From assembly GCF_000213805.1 (NCBI RefSeq), contig NC_015556.1, forward strand, positions 1,550,001 through 1,614,000: a stretch of 64,000 nucleotides of DNA. The letters run 5' to 3'. Below are positions 1 through 6,531 of the stretch, piece by piece. Every line of letters begins with the position of its first letter. The first letter of the stretch is position 1. This DNA comes from Pseudomonas fulva 12-X. Its GTDB lineage: Bacteria > Pseudomonadota > Gammaproteobacteria > Pseudomonadales > Pseudomonadaceae. A program made the translations under genes and the position numbers. Under the pieces are notes generated by a model that did not search any database, was not told the origin of the DNA, and worked only from the letters and a program-made list of their open reading frames with translations.

Positions 1-237
1 GCTCTTGTGGTGGTCGATGATCAGGATCGAGCGGGCGGAGTGGGCGAGCTGCAGCAGCTGGTCGCGCTTGTAGGAAAAGTCCACGATGATCACGTCGCGG
101 CCTTCTACCTCGGGTGCTGGCTCGCCGTATTTGCCGGGGTGAAAGTCGACGTTATCGGCGCCCAGGGCCTTGCGAACGACCCAGGCGGCGCCGAAGCCAT
201 CGGCGCAGTTCGCGTGGTAGATGCAGAGGGTCTTCAT
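1..237 (-). CDS. DHH-family phosphoesterase, partial (C-terminus outside window)
   Basis: The reading frame begins at an ATG at 237 that overlaps the stop of the upstream gene as ATGA, and it runs off the left edge of the window. The visible 79 residues start MKTLCIYHANCADGFGAAW and end IIDHHKS. The ADGFGAA segment and the DHH triplet are typical of the N-terminal metal-binding half of DHH phosphoesterases, the group that includes NrnB-like nano-RNases and cyclic-dinucleotide hydrolases. It is the last visible gene of the leftward early phage operon. The substrate cannot be told from this fragment, and the family call rests on the two motifs. Confidence 0.75.
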   Translation of the reverse strand, partial: MKTLCIYHANCADGFGAAWVVRKALGADNVDFHPGKYGEPAPEVEGRDVIIVDFSYKRDQLLQLAHSARSILIIDHHKS

Positions 238-746
238 GCCGGCACCTCCGCGGGAACGACGGTTATGGCGGGTGCGGTGTTTGCCGCCTGCTGCTGCTCC
301 AGACGCGTAACGAGGGCCTGCAGCTGTTCGCGGGTGGCGTTGGTGTCGCGCTCCCGCTGGGTGTTGCCAAGAAACTTGTGGACCTCAGTCGCCTTTTCCA
401 GCTGCTTGATAGCCCGGCGGACCCACAGCAGCTCGTGATCGCTCAGGCAGCGCTGGGCGAAGAGTTTGACCCTGGCGTCTGCGTCCTGGCTGATCGAGTC
501 CAGTGCGATTTGGTGATTAGAAGCCAGGTTCTGCCGTTGGCCTTTAAGGCGTGTGATTTCGAGCGCCTGTTCGTTGACGCTGTGCTGCAGCTCGTCAATC
601 ACCGGCTGGCGGGCTTGGCTGCCTGCGCTGTAGCCCTGGGCGCGGATGCGTGCTTTGGTGGTGCGGCTGATCACCAGGTGGAAGGCGATGCCGATAGCCA
701 GGCCGGCGATCAGGCCGATGGCGAGTAGTTGGATGGTCGGGTGCAT
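234..746 (-). CDS. Phage membrane-anchored coiled-coil protein, function unknown
   Basis: A 170-residue protein with one N-terminal hydrophobic segment (about residues 5-27, rich in Ile, Leu, Ala and Gly), followed by a long hydrophilic and probably coiled-coil region with many Gln, Glu and Arg. I do not recognise a family. The start follows the leader GAGGCACAGCAC, which is shared exactly with the gene starting at 2023. It overlaps the next gene (1-237) by four bases, so the two are probably translationally coupled within the leftward operon. A role as an inner-membrane accessory protein is inference only. Confidence 0.6.
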   Translation of the reverse strand: MHPTIQLLAIGLIAGLAIGIAFHLVISRTTKARIRAQGYSAGSQARQPVIDELQHSVNEQALEITRLKGQRQNLASNHQIALDSISQDADARVKLFAQRCLSDHELLWVRRAIKQLEKATEVHKFLGNTQRERDTNATREQLQALVTRLEQQQAANTAPAITVVPAEVPA

Positions 747-809
747 GTGCTGTGCCTCGATGGTGGTAGGAGGCCGGCGTGGTAGGCGCCGGCCGGTTGC
801 TGCTGTGGG

Positions 810-1637
810 TTACTTGCCGAGCTGGAAGGTGCCGATGGTCAGCGGTACCAGGCCGCCGATTTCCTGGCTCAGGACGTTCTTGAACTCCTCGGCGAATTCT
901 TCGCGCTGGGCTTCCTCACCCACCCAGCGCAGCTTGAGCACCGGGGCGTTGTCGCCGGTGATGACGGAGAGGCGCAGGCTGATCAGTGCAGGCGCCAGGC
1001 CCTCGTAAGGCACGGTGGTGAAGTGGAAGCTGGTGGGCAGGATTTCCAGGCTCTTGGCTTCGATTTCGTCCATGGCGCTGCGGCTGGCCGAGAGGTCACC
1101 AACAGCGCTATCACGCTGGCTGGTGGCTTTGATGGTCATGCGGCGGATGCCGTTGATGGCGGCAACGATGTCGAGCTTCTCTTCGCCTGCACTCGCTTCT
1201 ATGTTGCGCGCCCAGTCTTCCAGCCACTCGGCCAGGGCCTGCTGGCTCAGCTTCTGGCCGACGATGGCTTCGACTGCCTTGAATGCCGCGGTGGGCTTGA
1301 GGGCGAGTGTCGCGGTGTCGTCGGCGTGGCCGGGCATGATGGTGTCGCCCAGGTTGAAAATCACGCAGGCGCTCATGTTGTCTTGGTTGATGAAGCCAGC
1401 TGGACGCAGGGGCTCATCGTCGAGATGGGCGGTGACGTAGCCGGAGAAGTCGCGGATGGAGTGGGTGCTCAGTGCGCCCCGGAAGCGGTTGCGCTGGCCT
1501 TGGTAGGATTCGAGGTTCACGGTGCGCGCGCCTTCGGGCAGCACGGCAAGAATGTCACCTTCGGCTGCTTCGATACGCACTTGGGCGGCGATCAGGGCCT
1601 GGGCTTCGATGTGCTGCAGGGTTTCTTTGTTGAACAT
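810..1637 (-). CDS. YfdQ / DUF2303 family phage protein
   Basis: A 275-residue soluble protein resembling the YfdQ/DUF2303 family, which is found in many lambda-like prophages. The pattern VLPEGARTVNLESYQ near residues 32-46, followed by an RFRGALSTHS segment, is the recognisable N-terminal signature. The length is close to the family norm of about 275. The biochemical function of the family is not established. It sits in the middle of the leftward operon, just after a 114-residue partner at 1679-2023. Confidence 0.75.
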   Translation of the reverse strand: MFNKETLQHIEAQALIAAQVRIEAAEGDILAVLPEGARTVNLESYQGQRNRFRGALSTHSIRDFSGYVTAHLDDEPLRPAGFINQDNMSACVIFNLGDTIMPGHADDTATLALKPTAAFKAVEAIVGQKLSQQALAEWLEDWARNIEASAGEEKLDIVAAINGIRRMTIKATSQRDSAVGDLSASRSAMDEIEAKSLEILPTSFHFTTVPYEGLAPALISLRLSVITGDNAPVLKLRWVGEEAQREEFAEEFKNVLSQEIGGLVPLTIGTFQLGK

Positions 1638-1678
1638 GGAGCAGGTTCCTTCTTGGTAAGTGGGAGGTGTGCGGTGAA

Positions 1679-2023
1679 TCAGTCGCGTGCTAGAACCGGC
1701 GCCTGCTGCTTGTTAAACAGTTGGTCGGTGGGGTTGGTCTGGAACAGCTGCAGGCCATCCGGCGTGACGAACAACGGGGTATCGAGGGCAAGGTCTTCGC
1801 CTTTCTTGCCGCGCTTGGTGGGCTGCACGTAGGCCAGCTTGTGGTTCACGCTCACCTGGTTGCTTTGGGCGATCTGCTTGAGGCTGAAGGTGAGGGTGAC
1901 CGTGCCGGCCTTGCCGGTGTCGATGACGCCTGCTGCCACGTCGCTCAGGGCGCGGCCTACCTGCTCGGCGAAGACGCCGGCGTTGAGTGAGCCGATGAAG
2001 TCGGCGGTATCGGTTGCTTTCAT
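1679..2023 (-). CDS. Phage early protein, partner of DUF2303 gene
   Basis: A 114-residue soluble protein with no membrane segment and no motif that I recognise. The sequence suggests a compact fold, with a beta-rich segment near GTVTLTFSLKQI at about residue 40. It is placed directly upstream of the DUF2303 gene, with 41 bases between them. A small protein in this position is common next to YfdQ-type genes, so the two probably act together. The start codon is preceded by the GAGGCACAGCAC leader also used by the gene at 234-746. Confidence 0.6.
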   Translation of the reverse strand: MKATDTADFIGSLNAGVFAEQVGRALSDVAAGVIDTGKAGTVTLTFSLKQIAQSNQVSVNHKLAYVQPTKRGKKGEDLALDTPLFVTPDGLQLFQTNPTDQLFNKQQAPVLARD

Positions 2024-2060
2024 GTGCTGTGCCTCTTGGTGGTGGCCTTGGTGGGGCCGG

Positions 2061-2330
2061 TTATGCCGCTTGTTTGGCGGCGTGTTCTTGCTGGCGGTCG
2101 AGCCATTTGGCGAGGGTGGGCAGGTAGATGACCCAGGGCGACCGTTTGGAATTGGGGTCCAGCCTCCATAGCTGGAGCTGTTGCAGGCCGCCGGCGGCGA
2201 TCTTGCGGCGCAGGTAGGCGACGCTTTTGATGTGCGGCAGGTGGTCGGCCAGGAACTGCTCGGCGGTGATGTAATTGGCCGAGTAGCGTTGGCGCAGCTG
2301 TTCGAGGGTGGTTTGCGGGGCCTCCGTCAT
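2061..2330 (-). CDS. PrtN-like pyocin activator protein
   Basis: An 89-residue protein starting at the ATG at 2330, which overlaps the previous stop as ATGA. The segment ITAEQFLADHLPHIKSVAYL at about residues 20-39, followed by RRKIAAGGL, is highly characteristic of the PrtN pyocin-activator family. In P. aeruginosa, PrtN activates pyocin genes after RecA-triggered loss of PrtR, and homologues occur in many Pseudomonas prophages. Here it lies in the leftward early operon behind the repressor-controlled promoter, so it would be made on induction. Its target, a phage late promoter or host pyocin genes, is inference. The longer in-frame extension upstream overlaps other genes and was rejected. 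Confidence 0.82.
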   Translation of the reverse strand: MTEAPQTTLEQLRQRYSANYITAEQFLADHLPHIKSVAYLRRKIAAGGLQQLQLWRLDPNSKRSPWVIYLPTLAKWLDRQQEHAAKQAA

Positions 2331-2683
2331 GGCTTGGCCTGCGGCTCGAAGCGCGTGGCGACCAGCTGGACCAGCCCCTCGATGGATTTGGCGCGCTGGC
2401 GGAACACCGGCTCGCCGCTGGCGTTGACGACCAGGGCGAGGTAGGGCGCCGGGGTCTTCGGCTCCAGCGATACATAGGGCAGGTGACCGAGCGGCGTTAC
2501 GCGCACCAGCTCGGCATATAGCCGGCCGAGCTCTTCGCGGTGCGGGTAGGCGGCGTTGAGGCGCTCGATTGCGTCGGCGCTTGTGGCCGCCAGGGTCTTG
2601 CCGCTGAGCGCGGTGGGATGCTCGACGTGCACGCTGGCCAGCTTGAGGGCGCCGATGGCGTGGCTGATTGCGCTGTTGCTCAT
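2327..2683 (-). CDS. Phage early protein, unknown
   Basis: A 118-residue soluble protein starting MSNSAISHAIGALK. I see no membrane segment, zinc motif or recognisable catalytic signature. It overlaps both neighbours by four bases: the KilAC-like gene upstream and the PrtN-like gene downstream. Reading-frame coupling and codon use like its neighbours support it as a real gene. The product could be a nucleic-acid-binding accessory protein, but nothing in the sequence shows this. Confidence 0.6.
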   Translation of the reverse strand: MSNSAISHAIGALKLASVHVEHPTALSGKTLAATSADAIERLNAAYPHREELGRLYAELVRVTPLGHLPYVSLEPKTPAPYLALVVNASGEPVFRQRAKSIEGLVQLVATRFEPQAKP

Positions 2684-2970
2684 GCTTGGCTCCCTGCCTG
2701 ACGCGGCGGCATGTGGCGAATCTGAATGCCCAGCTGTTCGGCCAGCCAGGCCACGCCATCCTCTGTGGTCATCACCACTGGGTAGTGCGATATCTTGCCG
2801 ATGCGCGGATTCCAGCGGCCTCGGGTCTCTACGAACAGGCGGCCCTCGACTCGCGGCGAGGGGATTAGCTGACTATCGGCGTTCAGGATCTTCAGCTCGC
2901 GGAGTTTCGTGCGCAGCTTGCGGTCGCCCATACCCAGGACTACTGCGGTTGCTTTCAAGTCGCGGTTCAT
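2680..2970 (-). CDS. KilAC-like antirepressor C-terminal domain protein
   Basis: A 96-residue protein whose start (MNRDLKATAVVLGMGDRKLRTKLREL), the ILN segment near residue 29, and the later VVMTTEDGVAWLAEQLG segment fit the KilAC-type C-terminal DNA-binding domain of phage antirepressors (Ant). The N-terminal Bro or AntA domain seen in full antirepressors is absent, so this is a stand-alone domain. It lies in the leftward operon controlled by the candidate operator at 4103-4145. It overlaps the following gene by four bases. The assignment comes from the pattern of the domain and is moderately secure. Confidence 0.6.
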   Translation of the reverse strand: MNRDLKATAVVLGMGDRKLRTKLRELKILNADSQLIPSPRVEGRLFVETRGRWNPRIGKISHYPVVMTTEDGVAWLAEQLGIQIRHMPPRQAGSQA

Positions 2971-2980
2971 GGCGGTTACC

Positions 2981-3523
2981 TCAGGCAGCGAGCTGCTGGA
3001 TGTGCTCGGCGAGCGAGAGGTACACGTCCTGCGGGCTTCCAGACACCAGGTGGGTGCGGGCGCCGTGCACGGCGATGCCGGTGTGCAGGGGAGTGCCCTC
3101 GAAGCTGCCGGGGTGGACGTTGACGATGGTGCCGGTAGTGAGCGTGGTGCTGCCGCCTTGGCGGCACACCGTGCGCAGGGTGCGTTCGTCGTCGGTGCCT
3201 AGGGTGGCCGTGGGGCTGTGGGCTGGCTCGCTTTCGGGGCGTGGAATGCCGGTGTCGAGCCGACCGTTGGCCAGGTCTTCGATGAACAGCTTGGCCTGGT
3301 TGAAGAAGCCGGCTTCATGCGGATCGAGGGTCAGTTCGCCGGTGATGTCCGCCAGGGTGGCGCGCAAGCGGATGCGGTGCTCGCTGCACTCCGCGTCGAT
3401 ATGCACGCGGATGGCCTGGCTGCTATCGCCTGGGCGAGCCAGCTTGAGGATGACGCTGCCGCCGTGGATCAGCGCGGCGCGCAGCAGGTCGTTCGAGGCG
3501 AGGGTGAGGATGAGGTAGATCAT
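2981..3523 (-). CDS. Phage early protein, unknown (180 aa)
   Basis: A 180-residue protein, mostly soluble, starting MIYLILTLASNDLLRAALIHGG. The first half resembles a small alpha-beta fold (RVHIDAECSEHRIRLRATLADITGEL, about residues 39-64). The second half is polar. No family is recognised. It overlaps the 118-residue gene upstream by four bases and is followed ten bases later by the KilAC-like gene, so it belongs to the same transcription unit. Confidence 0.6.
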   Translation of the reverse strand: MIYLILTLASNDLLRAALIHGGSVILKLARPGDSSQAIRVHIDAECSEHRIRLRATLADITGELTLDPHEAGFFNQAKLFIEDLANGRLDTGIPRPESEPAHSPTATLGTDDERTLRTVCRQGGSTTLTTGTIVNVHPGSFEGTPLHTGIAVHGARTHLVSGSPQDVYLSLAEHIQQLAA

Positions 3524-3876
3524 TGCAGCACCTCCCGACGCGACTCCATCTGCGCGACGATCTGCTGGCCGATCTTCTTTACGTCCAGATAAGCGTCGAG
3601 CTTAACCAGCAAGCCTTGAAGCAGTGTGCACGCGGCCTCGTCCACTTCAGCTGGCTGTCTGAATTCGTAGTCGGCTCCAGAGTGCTCGTAGGTGGCGTTG
3701 AACTTAACGACTGCTTTTTGCTCGCCTCTGTAGTCAGTGTCTGCGGCGTAGACACGCACATCGATGCTGCGGCAATGCCCCGAGATTTCGGTGAACACAT
3801 GCCACTTGCCCTGGCTGTTGATCTGAAGGGTCAGCCAAGTGATCTGGAGGATCAGTTGTTGGACGGTGGGGTTCAT
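3520..3876 (-). CDS. Phage early protein, unknown (118 aa)
   Basis: A 118-residue soluble protein, MNPTVQQLILQITWLTLQ at the start and a Lys/Asp-rich helix near the C-terminus (LVKLDAYLDVKKIGQQI). No domain is recognised. Base composition is visibly less GC-rich than in flanking genes, which may indicate separate acquisition. It overlaps both neighbours by four bases and is second in the leftward operon. Confidence 0.6.
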   Translation of the reverse strand: MNPTVQQLILQITWLTLQINSQGKWHVFTEISGHCRSIDVRVYAADTDYRGEQKAVVKFNATYEHSGADYEFRQPAEVDEAACTLLQGLLVKLDAYLDVKKIGQQIVAQMESRREVLQ

Positions 3877-4070
3877 GCTGCACCTCCTTGGAAGCCACTG
3901 AAGTCTTCGAAGGCGGGCAGGGTGGTGCTGCGCAGTTGAGGGCGGCCGCTGACGATCATCACCAGCTGGCCGGTGGCCTGCTGGATGCTGCGGACGATGG
4001 TGGGGTTAGAGGCCGCTGCCGGGTGGATGACCACCGGGCAGCGGGTTTTGCTGTGCTGTGCCTGATTCAT
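3873..4070 (-). CDS. First gene of leftward early operon, small unknown protein
   Basis: A 65-residue protein starting at the ATG at 4070 (MNQAQHSKTRCPVVIHPAA). An upstream in-frame TTG at 4103 would lie inside the -10 element of the promoter at 4103-4131, so the ATG is chosen. The protein is small and probably globular, with a beta strand near GQLVMIVSGRPQL, and is not recognised. It is the promoter-proximal gene of the operon and overlaps the next gene as ATGA. Confidence 0.55.
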   Translation of the reverse strand: MNQAQHSKTRCPVVIHPAAASNPTIVRSIQQATGQLVMIVSGRPQLRSTTLPAFEDFSGFQGGAA

Positions 4071-4102
4071 TGCCGTAAACCCTTGGTAAGTGGGTACGGT
4101 CA

Positions 4103-4145
4103 ATAATGCGCGCAGGTATAATTCGCGTCAATACGTGTGTGTATT
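4103..4145 (-). promoter_or_regulatory. Leftward early promoter with two candidate repressor operators (OL-like)
   Basis: Reading leftward there is a good sigma-70 promoter: TTGACG at 4131-4126, a 17-base spacer, and CATTAT at 4108-4103. A perfect dyad AATAC-GTGTGT-GTATT covers 4130-4145 and touches the -35 element. A weaker copy, AATGC-GCGCAG-GTATA (8 of 10 arm bases), covers 4105-4120 and touches the -10 element. Their starts are 25 bp apart, the same spacing as the pair on the other side of the repressor gene. This arrangement suggests repression of the leftward operon by the product of 4155-4817. Confidence 0.7.
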
Positions 4146-4154
4146 ATTTGTGCA

Positions 4155-4817
4155 TTAATGCTTTCGGCGGCGTATCCATGACCCAGTCACCACGCCGCAG
4201 ATGTCGGTATCAGGCGGTATCTGGATGATGCGATTCGGGAAGTCCGGGTTGAGGGCAAGCAAGTAGGTCCCGTCTTCGGTTATCTGCAAGCGCTTAAAGG
4301 TCACCTCGCCATCCGTTGTGCGAGCGACGACGTCATCGTTGTGCTCCGGTACCAGCTCAGGCTCGACGAGAATGATTTCATCCGGGCGGTATTCTGGGAA
4401 CATGCTTAAGCCTTTAAGCACTAGGCAGAACGCACTCTTGCTGTGAGGGAACGGGCAGTCTAGCCATTCCTCGGCGGTACCCGGCGCATAGAGGTCTATA
4501 GCCTCACAGAACGCGCCTGCTTGAACCCATGAGATCACCGGAACCTTCCCTTTCATATCCGGGCCTGGCTGGACCTGCGCAGAGTATTGGCCGAACTGCT
4601 CGGCTACTCCGCCGATCAGTGCTTTGAGGTCCAATTGCAGTACGCGAGCCAGGCGCTCGACATTTTCCATATGCGGGTGCTTCGATGCGCCCGCGAGTAT
4701 CCGGTGGGTAGTCGGCTGGTTCACCCCAGCCAGCTTGGCCAATGCGGACTCGCTGAGGTTCATCTCTTCCCGGCGCGCTGTAAATATCTCGCCCAGTTTT
4801 TTGCCGGAAATGGCCAT
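4155..4817 (-). CDS. CI-type phage repressor (XRE HTH + S24 peptidase)
   Basis: A 220-residue lysogeny repressor. The N-terminal helix-turn-helix spans about residues 21-43 (LSESALAKLAGVNQPTTHRI). The C-terminal LexA/S24 domain has the nucleophile Ser138 in LKGLSMF and Lys175 in VTFKRL, and an Ala100-Gly101 pair in VQAGAF where LexA-type proteins self-cleave. It should therefore be inactivated by RecA during SOS. The start at 4817 is chosen because GGAG lies ten bases upstream, while the longer frame runs into the operator region. It probably binds the AATAC-N6-GTATT sites on both sides of its gene. Confidence 0.9.
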   Translation of the reverse strand: MAISGKKLGEIFTARREEMNLSESALAKLAGVNQPTTHRILAGASKHPHMENVERLARVLQLDLKALIGGVAEQFGQYSAQVQPGPDMKGKVPVISWVQAGAFCEAIDLYAPGTAEEWLDCPFPHSKSAFCLVLKGLSMFPEYRPDEIILVEPELVPEHNDDVVARTTDGEVTFKRLQITEDGTYLLALNPDFPNRIIQIPPDTDICGVVTGSWIRRRKH

Positions 4818-4838
4818 CCGAATAATTCTCCAATGAAT

Positions 4839-4881
4839 AATTGGGGATTGTATTGCGCGCATTAATACTCAGGCGTATTCT
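4839..4881 (+). promoter_or_regulatory. Rightward promoter with two candidate repressor operators (OR-like)
   Basis: A perfect dyad AATAC-TCAGGC-GTATT lies at 4864-4879. A partial one, AATTG-GGGATT-GTATT (8 of 10 arm bases), lies at 4839-4854, 25 bp away. A rightward promoter fits over them: TTGCGC at 4853-4858, 17 bases, TATTCT at 4876-4881. The -10 overlaps the perfect site, so occupancy would block transcription of the Cro-like gene. A leftward maintenance promoter for the repressor probably also lies here, for example TTAATG and AATTAT separated by 17 bases, but it is weaker. Confidence 0.68.
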
Positions 4882-4915
4882 GTGGCTCTATACGTTTAGG
4901 AATAGGTTCAGTGCG

Positions 4916-5110
4916 ATGAGCATTCAGGAAATGATCAAGGCGCTCCGTGCCTCTGGCCTGACTCAACAGCAAATTGCCGATGCCATTGGTGCAAGCCAGC
5001 CCTCAGTTCACCGGGCCGAAAAAGGCGCTGAGGTTCTGTATGTAACCGGCAAGGCCATAGAGGCTTTGTACGTCCAGCGATGCGGCCCGGCTGTCACGGA
5101 CGCCGCTTGA
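4916..5110 (+). CDS. Cro-like helix-turn-helix regulator
   Basis: A 64-residue protein made almost entirely of one helix-turn-helix domain: MSIQEMIKALRASGLTQQQI followed by ADAIGASQPSVHRAEKG (turn and recognition helix at about residues 15-36). It is transcribed divergently from the repressor, across the operator region, which is the classical position of Cro. The ATG at 4916 is the start that leaves the operator untranslated. It probably binds the same AATAC-type operators to allow lytic development. Confidence 0.75.
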   Translation: MSIQEMIKALRASGLTQQQIADAIGASQPSVHRAEKGAEVLYVTGKAIEALYVQRCGPAVTDAA

Positions 5111-5426
5111 ATCACCCGCCACCACTTACCACTGCATTGCGGGGTGGCGTTGCCGGCACCGTGGCCTTACCAGCAGAGCGGGGCCGGCAGTAACCAGAGC
5201 AACAAACCTGACGCTACAGCGGCAGGTGCAATAGAGGCCGGAATCAGGATCCCACTTACCAATGATCTCCTGACCCGGCGTTCCGGTGACGCGGTTACCA
5301 GCCGCTCCACCTCAACAACCGTTTCCCCTGAGGCACAGCACGTACATAAGGGGTTTCGGCTGCTGTGGCCATAGGATAGGGCGCTGCCCGTCCTGTGGCT
5401 ATGGTAGTTAGCGGGGTTTACTACCA
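5111..5426. other. 316-bp stretch without a convincing gene
   Basis: Short open frames here lack family signals and plausible start sites. The stretch contains GAGGCACAGCAC at 5330-5341, the same 12-mer that precedes two leftward early genes, but here it is not followed by a start codon. It ends with two related direct repeats (CTGTGGCCATAG near 5362 and CTGTGGCTATGG near 5394) flanking a small GGGC/GCCC hairpin. It may be the leader of the rightward early operon. Confidence 0.4.
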
Positions 5427-5912
5427 ATGAGCACCAACACAGCACTATCGGGCGGGCCAGTGCGCTCGCTCGCGGCGGCGATCGATCTGGATTGCCGCAA
5501 CCATTACGGCGGTCACACGGCGGTGTGCGCCATCCTCGAGGAGCCTTACGGCCCTTTCCAGAAACGCCTCTCCTGTTCGTACCCTGAGCACCACCTGAAT
5601 ACCCTGCAGCTGGCCCGCGTGGTGGAGCTGACGCGCGGCCCGGCCGTGCGTGAGTGGTTCGAGCAGGTGTTCGGCGTGGTGACGTACCAGCCCAAGCCGG
5701 TGGCGGCCAGCCAGGACGCGCTGAAGGCGCTGAGCGCGCTGCTGGAGAAAGAGGGCAAGTTCGTCGGCAGCCTGGTGGGCGGCTCGGCGGACGGCAAGTG
5801 GGAAGCGCACGAGGTGGAGGCGCTGGACGAGCACGGCTACGCGCTGATCAGCAAGCTGCTGGGCATCATGGCCGGCGCGCGCGAAGCGATGGAGGGCCGC
5901 AGCCATGGCTGA
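5427..5912 (+). CDS. CII-like phage regulatory protein (CP76 family)
   Basis: A 161-residue protein that fits the phage regulatory CII/CP76 family: an N-terminal helical DNA-binding part with LDCRNHYGGHTAVCAIL (about residues 20-36) and SCSYPEHHLNTLQLARVVEL near residue 50, then a helical C-terminal half. Members act as transcription activators in the lysis-lysogeny decision. It is the first sizeable gene after the Cro-like regulator, as expected for CII. The stop overlaps the next gene by eight bases. I am fairly confident of the family and less so of the activator role. Confidence 0.6.
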   Translation: MSTNTALSGGPVRSLAAAIDLDCRNHYGGHTAVCAILEEPYGPFQKRLSCSYPEHHLNTLQLARVVELTRGPAVREWFEQVFGVVTYQPKPVAASQDALKALSALLEKEGKFVGSLVGGSADGKWEAHEVEALDEHGYALISKLLGIMAGAREAMEGRSHG

Positions 5913-6120
5913 TGCACTCGACCTGGCGAGCGAACGCGAAGAACACCTGCGGGCAGGGGCGATCCTGGCTCACCGCAAGGCGGTAGCGCCGGCCTACACC
6001 ATCAGCGCCGAGCACTGTGAGAGCTGCGGTATCGAGATTCCGGCAGCGCGGCGCCTGGCCGTGCCGGGGTGCCAGACGTGTGTGGATTGCCAGAGCCGGC
6101 GGGAGGTGCGCCGTGGGTGA
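5905..6120 (+). CDS. TraR/DksA-type C4 zinc-finger protein
   Basis: A 71-residue protein with a C-terminal four-cysteine zinc finger: CESCGIEIPAARR and, ten residues on, CQTCVDCQ. This is the TraR/DksA fold found in many phages. Family members bind the secondary channel of RNA polymerase, although short phage versions often lack the coiled-coil acidic tip. The N-terminal helix here is short. It overlaps the CII-like gene upstream and the next small gene downstream, so it is translationally coupled in the rightward early operon. Confidence 0.75.
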   Translation: MADALDLASEREEHLRAGAILAHRKAVAPAYTISAEHCESCGIEIPAARRLAVPGCQTCVDCQSRREVRRG

Positions 6121-6298
6121 ATCCAAGATCAAGCCCTGCCACTGCTCGTATGAGGGCGCGCTGGCTGGCATCAACCACCAAGGCGTTTACTTGTCGCTGA
6201 CCTGTCCAGAATGCCGCCGCTCGGTTAAGGCCTTCACCATGGAAGGCCTGATCGAGGCTTGGAACGAGCCTGCGAAGCCTAAGCAGGAGGAGAGTTGA
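6113..6298 (+). CDS. Lar-like small zinc-binding protein
   Basis: A 61-residue protein starting at the GTG at 6113, inside the end of the DksA-like gene. It contains KPCHCSYEG near the N-terminus and LTCPECRRSVKAFTMEGLIE AWN-type sequence later. The layout is that of the Lar/restriction-alleviation-like phage zinc ribbon family, which ends in a typical helix with a Trp-Asn pair. The longer frame from 6017 is rejected because it would overlap the upstream gene throughout. Function in restriction alleviation is a family-based guess. Confidence 0.55.
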   Translation: MGESKIKPCHCSYEGALAGINHQGVYLSLTCPECRRSVKAFTMEGLIEAWNEPAKPKQEES

Positions 6299-6531
6299 TG
6301 GGATACCTCAACCCACTACTGAATCTCCCGGCTGGGAAGGCGTTGTTGAATCTTCCAGAAGCGGATCGGGCTCGCCTCGAGCCTGTATTTCGCCAGTTGC
6401 GTGAGCAGGCGAATGCCGAGGCCGAGAACGCCTGGCGACGTCGTAAAGGCCCGATGGCCGCCTATTGGCGCGCTGTAGCGACTTACGCCCGATATATCGC
6501 GCATGCCTTGAGGAAAGGGGCTGCCGAATGA
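6298..6531 (+). CDS. Small phage protein upstream of primase
   Basis: A 77-residue, strongly helical and basic protein (MGYLNPLLNLPAGKALLNL, then QANAEAENAWRRRKGPMAAY). An AGGAGGAG ribosome-binding site lies immediately upstream and favours the ATG at 6298 over the TTG at 6295. The stop overlaps the primase start as ATGA. Its position and charge suggest a replication accessory role, but no family is recognised. Confidence 0.55.
   Translation: MGYLNPLLNLPAGKALLNLPEADRARLEPVFRQLREQANAEAENAWRRRKGPMAAYWRAVATYARYIAHALRKGAAE

Noticed and set aside
5144..5374. Open frame of 76 codons after the Cro-like gene
   Set aside because: No ribosome-binding site, low-complexity composition and no family signal; probably a chance frame.
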